Shown here: positions 1 through 12,835 of the stretch, piece after piece
Layout: each line of letters begins with the position of its first letter
How positions within the stretch are numbered: the first letter of the stretch is position 1
From: Stramonita haemastoma
Taxonomy: Eukaryota > Mollusca > Gastropoda > Neogastropoda > Muricidae
Direction: 5' to 3'
NCBI GenBank assembly: GCA_030674155.1
Contig: CM060327.1
Location: forward strand, 12,555,881 to 12,619,880
DNA: 64,000 nucleotides
The notes under the pieces: model-generated
Databases searched by the model: none
Seen by the model: only the letters and a program-made list of their open reading frames with translations
What the model was told of the DNA's origin: nothing
Made by a program: the position numbers and the translations under genes

Positions 1-533
1 CAGATTATAAAAGACAATGTAAAATGTAATATAAAAACCTTACATTTTCACATCCAGATCATTCATTAGCTAAGGACAGTCAAATGTCCTGTCCCTGACA
101 TTATCTAAATGGAAACTTAACATACCAGTGATTTTTAGCAATGAAAACAGACACACTACAACAGGTTTACTTGGGATATACGACTGCTGATCCGAGGTAT
201 AGTTTATGATATTAAAAAAAAAAAAAATTCATGACACTTCATCATGCTAGCATATGGATGACTAAATTCACATGCAAATGTCTCCCTTTTTCATAGGCAT
301 AGCTATCTTAAAGACTTCAGTAGCAACTCAAACAATGAGAGGGCAGAGGAAGAAAAATCATTCTTTCTGACAATTCATAACATCAACAAAATAAGCCTTG
401 TTTTTACCAGAATGATTGCTTAGCTAGATTTCTTACCGTATTAGACTAATGCAGTCACAGCTTACAAGACTTGTTTTGGACTTCAATCTTGATATGAACA
501 TGCCTTTCTACTGAAAATTTCATGTGTCTTCCT

Positions 534-539
534 TTTATT
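534..539 (-). terminator. Candidate MTF1 polyadenylation signal
   Basis: AATAAA on the minus strand, about 400 bases past the TAA. It is the only canonical hexamer I noticed close to the terminal exon, and it is unproven. The remainder of 1-900 shows no coding signal, only a G-rich stretch at 545-600 and AT-rich sequence. Confidence 0.3.
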
Positions 540-944
540 GGACAGTGGGGGGTGGGGGAGTGGCTTTTAGTTGCTGTTTTGAGGGGGGGAGGGGGGAAGG
601 TTATATATAACAGAGCATGACGTATAGCCCTGACAGCAACGCTGTGATAAAATTCAATGATAAAAAAAGACGCCAAAATGTACTGAACGATAAAGGATCC
701 AAGACCACGTAACAAAAACTAGTTAAAAAATACACGAACCAAAACGGAAACGATACACCAACACATCAAAATTTGACAGCTTTTTCATCGATAATCTGAC
801 TGTTCTGTTTTTCTGTCTGTGGTCTTCCAACCTGAGTGACAACCACTGAACGGGGGGAACAAAGGGGGAGGAGGGCAACACGTGAAATGTTCAACAACAA
901 CAACAACAATGATGACGATTCTATCCAGAAACAGAGAGAAAAAG

Positions 945-1926
945 TTACTGAGAGACCTGCAGCTGTGGAGTGGGGCCGGCCGGAGCGCTGGGTTTCAGCG
1001 GCACCAGCTCGATGACCGGCCCTTGCTCCGTGTTGTTGTACACCGGCACAAACACCTGGTTTATGGCCACCGGGCCGCTCAGCGACGAGGGGGCAAAGTT
1101 CACAGGGATACCCGCTCTGAATGGCCGCTGTCAGGGTGCCGTCCCCAGCCATCCCCGCCTGGAACCACCGGCTCCAGAGTGGCCAGGGGTGTCACCGAGG
1201 TGGCCAGGGGTGTCATCGAGGTGCCAAAGGTGTGACAGAAGTGGCCAGGGGCGTGGCCCCCAGGTCAGAGGCCAACACAGCAGGCTGGGGGGTGATGACC
1301 GGGGGAGGGGGGGTGACCTGCAAGGCAGGAGGTGCCAGCACCAGGGCCGGAGAGAGCAGGAGGAGGAACAACAGCAGCAGGAGGAGCAGGGGGAGGAGGG
1401 GGGATGTGCTGCAGGGTGATGTGGGGGGGGCAGGGTCCCCCCCCACCCCCAGGGTCTGGGCCCCCCCCTCTGCCTGGGACAGCACCAGCGACTGCATCAG
1501 CTCCGGGCTCATGCTCAGCAGGTCCCCTCCAGGCATTACCGTCACCACCTCCCCCCCCACCCCAACCCCCACCCTCCCCTTCCTGCTTCACCACGGGAGG
1601 AGGCTGCAGCAAGACGGTGGTGGTAGGGGTGATGGGGAGGTCACTGTTGAGGGCAACAGCAGCGGTGGGGAGGGGAGCCGACAGCCCCAGGGCGTTGGGG
1701 TCCGGGGGTTGCTGTTGCTGCAGCGTGATGTCGGCCGGGCGGGGGAGAAGGGGGCCTGAGGTGGGTTCGGCCGCGGTGGTGATGGTGGCTTGCGGCGCAG
1801 CGTCGATGAAGCTGCAGGTGATGCAGGGACCAGCAGCGGCAGCAGCAGCAGCGGAAGAGTCGCCGGCAATGATGGCGATGATGGGGCATATATTGGTGTC
1901 CGCCCCCTCCTGGGCTGACGTCTCTC
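945..1926 (-). CDS. MTF1: MTF1 terminal exon, reading frame discontinuous
   Basis: Acceptor TTGCAATACAG at 1927-1937. The best first frame reads TGETSAQEG, then Ala, Pro and Gln-rich sequence with [25 protein letters not shown], a plausible activation domain. Past a G run the protein-like frame shifts to [20 protein letters not shown] and later [20 protein letters not shown]. Near the 3' end a third frame reads [19 protein letters not shown] and IELVPLKPS, stopping with TAA at 947-945. No single frame covers the exon. Each segment is protein-like and switches occur near G or C runs, so either the assembly has homopolymer errors or introns were missed. The first frame also needs one carried base that exon 9 does not supply. 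Confidence 0.5.
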
Positions 1927-4420
1927 CTGTATTGCAATAATAAAACACATGAGAAATTTTCTTTTTTTTAAACTGAGTAAGATAAGAAAAATTGCGATGA
2001 TGGGGTATATATTGGTGTCGGACCCCTCCTGGGCTGACGTTTCTCCTGTATTGCAACAACGAAACAAACACACAAACAAAATAAGATTTTTTTTTTTTTA
2101 ACTGACAGTAAGAAAAAAAAATTATGCAACGAGCGCTGATGGGACATATATTGGTGTCCGACCCCTCCTGGGCTGACGTTTACCCTGTATTGCAATAATG
2201 AAACACATGAGAATTTTTATTTTTTTTTTAAACTGAGAGTAAGATAAAATAAATTATGCGACGTGCGATGATGAGGCATATATTGGTGTCGGACCCCTCC
2301 TGCACTGACATTTCTCCTGTATTGCAATAATGAAATATACAAACGAAATAAGAAATTTTTTTGTTTTTTTTTACTGAGAGTAAAATAAAAAATTATGCAA
2401 CTCCGATGAATGGGGCATATATTGGTGTTGGTCCCCTCCTGGGCTGACGTTTCTCCTGTATTGCAATAATGAAACACACACACAAAATAAGGCTTTTTTT
2501 TTAAAACTGAGAGTGCGATGATGGGGCATATATTGGTGTCGGACCCCTCCTGGGCTGACGTTTCTCCTGTATTGCAATAACGAAAACACACTCTTTTTTT
2601 TTTAACTGAAAGCAAGATAAAAAAATTATGCAACGTGCGATGATGGGCATATATTGGGTGTCCGACCCTCCTGGGCCGACGTTTCTCCTGTATTGCAATA
2701 ACGAAACATACAAAAAGAAATCAGAAACTTTGGTTTTTTACTGAGAGTAAGAAAAAATTATGCAACGTCCGATGAATGGGGCATATATTGGTGTTGGTCC
2801 CCTCCTGGGCTGACGTTTCTCCTGTATTGCAATAATGAAACACACACACAAATAAGAAAAAAATTTTCTATACTGAGAGTAAAAAAATTATGCAACGTGC
2901 GATGATGGGGCATATATTGGTGTCGGACCCCTCCTGGGCTGACATTTCTCCTGTATTGCAATAACGAAACACAACTTCTTTTTCTTTTAACTGAAAGCAA
3001 GATAAATTATGCTACGTGCGATGATGGGACATATATTGGTGTCAGACCCCTCCTGGGCTGACGTTTCTCCTGTATTGCAATAATGAAACACATGAGAATT
3101 TTTTTTTTTAAACTGAGAGTAAGATAAAAAAAAATTATGCAACATGCGATGATGGGGCATATATTGGTGTCGGACCCCTCCTGGGTTGACGTTTCTCCTG
3201 TATTGCAATAACGAAACACACAAACAAAATTTCTTTTTTTTAACTGAGAGTAAGATAAAACATTATGCAACGTGCAATGATGGGGCATATATTGGTGTTG
3301 GACCCCTCCTGGGCTGACATTTTTCCTGTACGGCAACAACGAAACAAATTAGTTTTTTTTTAAACTGAGAGTAAGATAAAAATTATGCTATGTACTGTAC
3401 AAAATATCCATCACAAAATATACTCATTTTGTTACTTTTTATTTATTTTTTTTTTTTTAATTCTTTTATTTCAAAAACAATAATGGAGGGTGGCAAGATA
3501 GTTAAGACGTTCACCTGATAACAAATAAACTGTGAGGTTCCGGTTTAGATTCCTATCCTTGCCCTTTCTTACCAGTATAATAAAAAAAAATTAACTGAAA
3601 AAAAAAAAATTTTAATTAAAAAAATAAATACATAAAGAATTGAACTGAACGCACTAGAGGGCTGAGGTTTCAATGTGTGCACAACATGTTCTGTATGCAT
3701 TCACACCCAGGACCTTCATTTATGGTCTTGCCTGCAGGACTTTCAGGGGAGGAAAATCATTTCCCATGTTCCCTCAAACAGAGAGCTCAGCAGATGCTTG
3801 AACCTCCCACCCTCACTGACAGTCAGAGGACAAGTAGGACTCTGACCACTGAGTCATTCTGCACCACCACGCAACAGCATACTCTTCAAAAAAAGGCAGA
3901 GCAAGTCTGAATGCGTGTGCAAGCTGTTTTCTGTCTGTGTTCACACACGAACCTCAGTTTATAGCCTTTCAACTAAAACTGAGGCAAAACGAGGTTCTGT
4001 TGTGAACGCAGGAGAACGCTTGCACACACGTTTCAAACTTGCTCTGCTGCTTTCACACATGGACCCTCAGTTTATAGCCTCCTCCAGACTATAAACTGAG
4101 GCTATAAACTGAGGTTCTGTGTGTGAACGCAGGCAGAACAGCTTGCACAAACGTTCAAACTTGCTCTGCCTGCTTTCACACATGGACCCTAAGTTTATAG
4201 CCTCCTCCAGACTATAAACTGAGGCTATAAACTGAGGTTCTGTGTGTGAAGGCAGACAGAACAGCTTGCACACCAACTGCCCAACCACCCCCCACCCACC
4301 CCCCGCCCGCCGACCCCCACCCGGCCGGCCCGGACAGGACAGACAGGTCAGACAGACGAGGACAGACAGGACAGGACAGGACAGGACAGACAGGACAGGA
4401 CAGGACAGACAGACAGCAGG

Positions 4421-4493
<73 letters not shown>

Positions 4494-5851
4494 GTTGGTT
4501 GCTGGGTCTGCTCACAACTGGGATTGTACATGGAATTCAGCAGTTCTTCAGCAGTCACCGGGGGCCTGGGGTCTTGGGAGGTCTGCAGCAAACAATACAC
4601 CGTGTTAACAACAACAACAACAACAACAAGGTGTGACACACCTGCCTACCCCAGCAAAAGTTCTTTAGTACTTGAATGAACAAGTCAAAACTGGCGTTTC
4701 GATAGCAAAATTGTGACACTCCACCACATAATGAGTCGCACAGCACGGAGGTCAGTTTTTAGCTGTTAACATGCTATCAGTCTGCAATAAGAAAAAAAAA
4801 AAAAGCTACTCAATACAAAAATCAGATTGAAATTTGGATGATTCTAAAAGAACAGTTACCACAAATTGTAACGACAGACAGCAGGAAGTGACAAAATAAG
4901 AAATGAATGAATTTTACATCATATTAGGTGGTCAGAATGAGGGCTTGAGTGTTTTTTAAAAGCGCTTAAAAAGCAAAAAGAAACAAAATTACACCTTCAG
5001 TACAATGTAGAAAGAATGGCCTTAGTTTTATGTTCAATCAAAATCTCAATAACTACAACCTGACCCCCGGACGGTGGCAGGATGGTTAAGACGTTCGCCT
5101 GCCAATATGTAAATCGTGAGTTTCTGGGTTCGTACCCAGCCTCGCCCTTTCTTCCCAGTTTGACGAAAAAATCGAACTGAATGTCAAAGTCATTCGGATC
5201 AGACTCGAAACCGAGGCCCCATGCGCGAATGCACGCAGAACATCTTGCACACACGTTAAAACCCCATTCCACCTTTCAGAAGAGTAGGCCATCATGTGCC
5301 GGTAGGAGTGGATGACAAAATTATAACAAACCAGCATGCACACAGGTGTCATGTTTAGACACCATCTCTGAGGAAAAATCGGGGAGTTGGAGTCCCAGAG
5401 CGGCTCGGGGCTGTAGGTATATGGCAACGTTCTGGTGGCTCCTGCGACGGTACTGAAACCATTCATATCGGTCAATGCCCTTCCAATGGATCATTCCAGT
5501 GCCGTGGAGAGGGGGGGTCTGCTGCATGGGTAACAGCTCGCCCTCCATACATACTTGCCCAGGCTTTGCACTCTAAAGACTAGAGCGCAACTCCATAGTC
5601 TTCCGAGACTGATGAGTGCCTACTACAACCTGACCTCCACCTGCCTAAAATGGTTCCTAATGGAAAAAATGGTGCGAACCATTTCATGATGGAGCATCAC
5701 AATTAGCACTAGCAGACCTGTACAGCCTACATTTTCAGTTTATTTCTCATCATCATCTGACACCACCCATATGATGGCTCAAATAAAGTTCTGATTCCTT
5801 TGCTACTCTATGTTTTAATGTATAATAGTGCACTTTCAAAAATGCTTGGTC

Positions 5852-5919
<68 letters not shown>

Positions 5920-8327
5920 TGTGTGTGTTGTGGTGTCTGTGACCACAGACATGGCTATGCATGTATGTCTGTTGGCAAGCATGAATGATAAGAGGAAACG
6001 TAATCTGTTGTCTGATGTTGAAGTGACAGATGTAGCATTAATTAAGAGACAGGGTTTTGTTTCCAACTGCAAAATAATATTCCTATATAATTTTTTTTTA
6101 AATGGCTTTATCAGATTAGAACTATATGCAGGGGAAAAATTGTAAACCAGAAAATCAAGTTTACAAACCCACAGCAAAACTCAACAAAAGCGAATCACCA
6201 TACCATAAAAATTTGAATATAAAAATTTGATTTCTATTTTTAAAGATGAAAGTACAACACTTGCAGGACAGCTAAAGATTTGCAATATTTGATGGAAAAT
6301 GGCATATGCAAAACTGGATCTGTGGTCTAGACGTAATGCACCTGCCTAGAAAGCGAAAAGTCCGAGTTTGAAGTGAGTGGTAGTTCGATCCCTGTTTGTG
6401 CCCGGTTTTCCCCCATTGACTAGTCTGTCAGAGGTAGTCTTTTGGATGAGACAATTAACTCAAGTCCTAGGTGCAACATACATTTAATGTATGTAAAAAA
6501 TACAAAAACACACCAACAAGAGAGGTATCCCAGGCAAAATTCTGCAGAAAAAAGCCACTCTAATAGGGAAACAAATACACATGCAGACAGGAAAAGAAAG
6601 AAAAAAATAATGGGTGGTGCTGCTCTTGTGGCAACGCACTCTCCCCGTGGACAGCATCCCAAATTTCATGCAGAGAAATCTGCCGTGACTAAAAGCGATA
6701 TATATACAATACACTACAATACGCCGAAAAAAGGCTGGGAATCAGGGTTTGCAGTTGTAAAGTCAAATGAGTACAATGTTGCGTATTCCCAGAGATGAAG
6801 TACACTGCCTGAAGCAGTTTTCAAGGAAAGAGGAGGAGGAAGAGAAGGAAGGGGAGGAAGAGGAGGAGAAAGAGGAAAAGAGGAGGAGAAAGAGGAGGAG
6901 GAAAAGGAGGAGGAAAAGGAGGAGAAAGAGGAGGAGGAAGAGGAGGAGGAGGAATAGGAGGAGAAAGAGGAGAAAGAGGAGGAAGTGGAGGAGAAGAGAG
7001 GGGAAGAAAGAGGAGAGAGGAAGAGAAGAGAGAAGAAAGGAGAAGAAGAAAAGAGGAGAAAAAGAGGAAAGAGGAGGAAGTGAGAGGAGAAAGAGAAAGA
7101 GGAGAAAAAAGAGGAAGAAAGAGAGAAGGGAGGAGGAAGAAAGAGGAGAAAGAGGAAGAAAGAAGAGGAGGAAGAGGAGAGAGAAGAGGAGGAAGAGAAA
7201 GAGGAGAGAAAGAGGACGAGAAAGAGAGGGGGAGGAAAGAGGAGGAGAGAAAGGAAAGAGGAAGAGAAAGAGGAGAGAAAGAGGAGGAGGAAGAGAAGAG
7301 GAGGAAAAAGAGGAAGAGATGGAAATAGAGGCGTGTGCTGTGAGGAGCTGCATCCAGTGCTGGTAGACAGGCCTGAGGAGTAATCGCTGGATCTTGGGCC
7401 ACCTGGCCTTGAGTGGGGGGCGATTCTGTACACGCTTCTTCTGCAAAACCACCACCATCACACTCACAACACCGCATCACATGCTGTTTAATTAACCCTC
7501 TTAGTCTAGAACCGGATTTGCCGGGATTGAATAATTGCCCTCCCCTCCCCCCCCTGAATCCTGAACCAGGATTTGCCAGGATTTACACACAATAGTTTTT
7601 CATCAGGCAGTGACCATCACTAATTCCTACCACATGCCGAAGCTCTATCAGGCTAGAGGTAGAAACCCTGCTGAGAGTCTGAAAGTAATTATAGCTGCTG
7701 GTATGTACTTAGAAGGAGGAAAAGGCGAGCAAGCATGTGTGCCTGACCTGATTTCGTGATGGAATGCGAAATCTAGGAGCAATTTGTGTTTAGAGAATCC
7801 GAATGCAAGAGGGTTAACATGACAATTCTTATTACTAAAAATGCCCAAAACAGAATGTGGATACCTTCATGGTGGGCAAAAACGTCGCATAGGCAAAATC
7901 TCACCATTGGTGAACCTCAAAGTTCTAGCCGACCGACTATGGACTAAGAAGACAGAGAGAAAAAAAACAACAACAAGGAGCTGACAAGAAGAAAAGAAAC
8001 AAAGCAAAAACAAAGAGAAGGGTAGAAAAGGGGGAATTTCTATCCTCTTGCAGAATCTACTGAAGATGGGGTGCCTGTTATACTGACAGGCCCCTGGCAT
8101 CCCACATGGAATGGTGGTTGTTTATTTTAACAATTAAATGTAATTACCGAAGACTATTATGATGTAAGAGACCACAACAAATGTCGAATTAAAAAGTTAC
8201 AATCAAAGATGAAACTGTCAAAAGTGTTCACAGAGAAACATATCAGCCCTGCAAAAATGTCACTGTTCTACTGGTCACATTTTCAGATACAATCAGTTCT
8301 TCTCCTATTCGTTTGTGGGTATAAGTA

Positions 8328-8412
<85 letters not shown>

Positions 8413-9702
8413 GTGTGTGTGTTGGTGTTGTGTTGTGTATATGTGTGCGTGTGTGTGTGTCTGTGTGTCTGTGTGTCTGTGTGTGTGTGTGCGCGCGCAT
8501 GTGTGTGTGAAGTGTGTAAACAAGAATGTGTAGATGTGCGTGGGTGGGAAGAGGGGGGAAAAGTATGGAGAGAAGGGGGGGGGGGGCAAAATAATGGGAT
8601 TTTTGGTATGTATATCGTGATGAAATTATGCTTATAAGTATTCCTTCGACATTACACCCAAGCAATATCCCATCAAGCTGTCGCCGTGCAAACACAACGC
8701 TCACACAGAGGAAAAGAACAAACCCAGCTGTGGCCTGTCCACAGCAGTAGGAATGCAAATAAACAGATGTATGCACTGCAGAGATATCAACACTCTATCT
8801 TATCATCAACAGGACTAGAATTACCCACTGTCGAAACATGAACACACTCTATCTTGATACCTCATCAAATATTCAGCTATGTTTTGCAACATTGAAACCC
8901 CATTATTCTGTGCTCTGGGTCACCCCTTCTCAATAAGTCCTTAAACGTTTTAACAAAAGAACGACAAACAACAACAAAAAGTGTAAAAAAAAGAAGTTGA
9001 TAAATCCTCCAAAATGCTGAAAAGCCATTTTAAGACTTCACTGGTAAAGTACTTTCCAGAAGAACCTTACCTTTTTTTTTTGGTTTTGTTTATCAGGTAG
9101 AGCTCTGAGGTTTAGCAATGGCGAAATTTTTGCGTATTTGACTGTTTTTGCCCACCATGAAGGTAGCCGCATTCCAACTTTGGGGAGAATCTCTTCTAAA
9201 GGACACTCTCACCACCCGTCAGCTCCATCCCAGCATCTTTTTAGTGTGAGAATCAGGATGAAAAAATCTACTGATACAGCATCTGAACCATTCATCTTTT
9301 TTTTTTTAAAACCGTACAATAGTTTTTTATACAGGTGAATATATGCTATTTTCAAACACTAGATGCCTTCAAAACTAATCCCCAAGGCTTACTTGCTCCA
9401 AAAAAGCAAAAATCGATCCTCATTATTATCACTGCAATTTTGACGTGTTATTCTTGAAAACATAGCATACCCAGGCAAAGCATCATAAATGCATAAAACT
9501 GTATCACCGAAGCTAAACAAAAAGTCCAGTAAGTCAAAACATGTCTGCAGAGTAATGGTTCATACAAAATATTAAAAAAAAGGGAAAAAAGCAAGGTGGC
9601 TGGGAATGGGACGTGGACAAATGTAAACAAAAACACACACACAATGTAAACAAAAACACACACACACATGCAAACACACACATATACACGCACGAACACA
9701 CA

Positions 9703-9739
<37 letters not shown>

Positions 9740-9857
9740 CACACACACACACACACACACTACACACAAACACACACCCACCAACCCACCCACACCCTCA
9801 CCCCCCCCACACACACCACCACCCCACACACACACTACACAAACCAACACACACACA

Positions 9858-9916
<59 letters not shown>

Positions 9917-10958
9917 ATACCCATCCCTCCCACACACACACACGATAACACAAGACAGACATATCCTACACCAGGAGCAAAAAACACAGACGAGGATCAG
10001 ACAAAAAAAAAGGCAAGCAAGCAGGTATCTACCTGGCTTCTTGGATTGGTCTCGATCATGGCGCGCCATGTGGGACTTGAGGCTGTAGACAGTGGTGAAA
10101 GCTTTGCTACACCCGTCTTGCTGACAGGAGAACGGTTTGCGGCCTGCACAGCACACAACACAGCCCACTCCTATCACCACCATGACCATCCCACTTTTTT
10201 TTTTGGGGGGGGGGGGGGTTGTTTTTGTTTTTTGTGCGTTTCTCAGTTAGAGCTCCGAGGTTCAACTAATGGTCTGATGGTATGAAAGTTCCATAAAGAA
10301 ATCGTCAATTCAAAAACAAACAAAAAAAATCAATACATTTTGTAAAAAAGAGATTTTTGTATTATATGCGACCAGATCCTTCCCCCCCTCCCCTCCACTT
10401 CACCACCCCCATTTAGGTAACCGTATTCCAACTTCAGAAATGGTATCTAAGCACAAGACCTGTGTGCACGCATTTAAAATTTTTTATTATCCGTTCTTAC
10501 CGGCACAAAGTGGCCTACTCTTCTGAATGGTGGAACAGGATTTTAATGTGTGAACAAGATGTTCTGTGTGCATTTGCACACAGGGCCTTGATTTACAGTC
10601 TCTTCCAAAGAACTTTGATATTCAGTTCGATTTTCTGGTCAAATTAGGCCAAAAAGGCAAGGCTGAAAATTGAACCCAGAACCTCATAAATTACTTGTCA
10701 AGCAGGTGAATGTCTCAACCATCCTGCCACTTTCCTTCTTGAAGAGATCCACATATGTGTAGGTGTGTGATATAATCAAACAATACACACAGACATGTAG
10801 GCATGTATGCACGCACATTCACATGCACACACACATGTAGACAGCTTGATGAAAAAAAGCAATTGTTTTGCTTACTCAATGTACCATCTGTAAATAAAAA
10901 TTTGACTTTGACTTTGACTTTGACACATACATATACAGCATGTACAGGCATGAGCGCA

Positions 10959-11010
<52 letters not shown>

Positions 11011-11324
11011 GGTAATGTGATTATGTTTGAAATAGTTAAAAGTTTAGTTAAAAGCCCTGTTGGCGAATTTTTGTAAATTTTCTTGTTAGGAGTTTAATTT
11101 GTTCAGAAATTTACCCCCCCCCCCCCTTCCCGTTTTTCTTCAAGAAATAGATTATATGGGTCTGAAACTGGTTTAAGATTGATAAGGGATAGACACATGT
11201 AGGTGAGGTTATTCTATTCATTTTACTTTTAATTCTCTCAGTCACTCAACGGGATAAATACATACACACCCACCTTAGTTACCAAACCCAAACCTACATG
11301 CACAGTTGCACGCATTCACAACAC

Positions 11325-11391
<67 letters not shown>

Positions 11392-11571
11392 TTTTGCACA
11401 TGCACGCTCACACATACTTGCTCATATCCACATGCAGGCATGTGCACTGACATACATACTCACACACTCGCACATACACACTCAAGCACACAAGTGACAA
11501 AATTAATTTTATTCTACTTTTGTTTCTCGTCTAATATCACTATGAGTGAAGAGACGTTAAATTGAAGAAAG

Positions 11572-11612
<41 letters not shown>

Positions 11613-11896
11613 CCCACATGTAAATACCTGCCAAAATAAGAATAAAAACTGAAAACAGCTATGGCATAAACAGGAAAAAAGGTAGTACAGATATTCCAGA
11701 CATGATCTAAAAAAAAGAAAATTAACAACAAAGCATCCTATTATCACAGCACTGCAGCCAGTATTTTATTGACAAAATATCAAGTCGATGGACTGACCAG
11801 ACACACACACATGCACACACACACGCACGAACACGACACACACACACGCATGATCACACACACATACAACACACAACACACACAAACACACACTCA

Positions 11897-11964
<68 letters not shown>

Positions 11965-12755
11965 AGACACACACACACATGACAGGCCCAAAATAAAGGG
12001 AAATAAGACCAGACAGAACTAACATCAAAAAAAAAAAAAAAAAAGATTATTGCAGATGCAGGGGGGGAAATGAGAGAAAAACAACACAGTAAAAAAAAAA
12101 TCAAGAAAAAAGAAAAAAAAATCAATGACAGACAGAAAATAAAAAATAAAAGGGGTTTTTTTTTTCCAAAAAAAACAAAGAAAGTGACAACAGAAAGGAA
12201 CATATCTGGCCAGGAATTTGCACCAGAAGAAGGGGAAGGAATCCTCCTCCCTCACCCTGAAGCACTGACCTGAATGACTGCGGGTGTGTGTTTTCAAGTG
12301 ATGGCTGGCCACAAACGCTTTGCCACAACCATCCTTCTGACAGCTGCACACAAAGCACACTTTCGTGTCCCATCACAGTTCATTAATTTAACACAATCAC
12401 ATTGTGTACACAGCTCACATCACTCACCCATGACATACAGCTCACACAAACACCCACGTTCAAATCACAAACACAAACCACTTTAGACCAATTCAATCCA
12501 ATCGTGTTGTTTATAGTCCCGCCGACCACACAGGCCATATCAGGGCTGTCACCTCCTCACAACCACTTTACACGAACAACACACATCAGACACTAGCAAC
12601 ACATCCCATGTATACACACCACACTCCCATACCTCAACTACACGCATGCACACACGCATGCGCATGTGCACACATATACACACACATACACACACACACA
12701 CAGAGGCACACACAGGCACAAACACACACAGGCGTGCACACACACAGGCGTGCAC

Positions 12756-12835
<80 letters not shown>

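Noticed and set aside
1968..3339. Set of small similar ORFs reading [20 protein letters not shown]
   Set aside because: They are translations of the tandem splice-acceptor array, with intronic T-runs read as Lys/Phe. Not a gene family.
1861..3375. CRISPR-like array of repeats with spacers
   Set aside because: The genome is eukaryotic, the conserved part is exon-derived, and the spacers are related T-rich intron sequence rather than unique.
6714..7480. Ser/Leu/Phe/Pro-rich frames of 219-239 residues
   Set aside because: All three minus frames are open across a polypurine tract because it cannot contain TAA, TAG or TGA on that strand. Only the 38-nt exon at 7440-7403 is supported.
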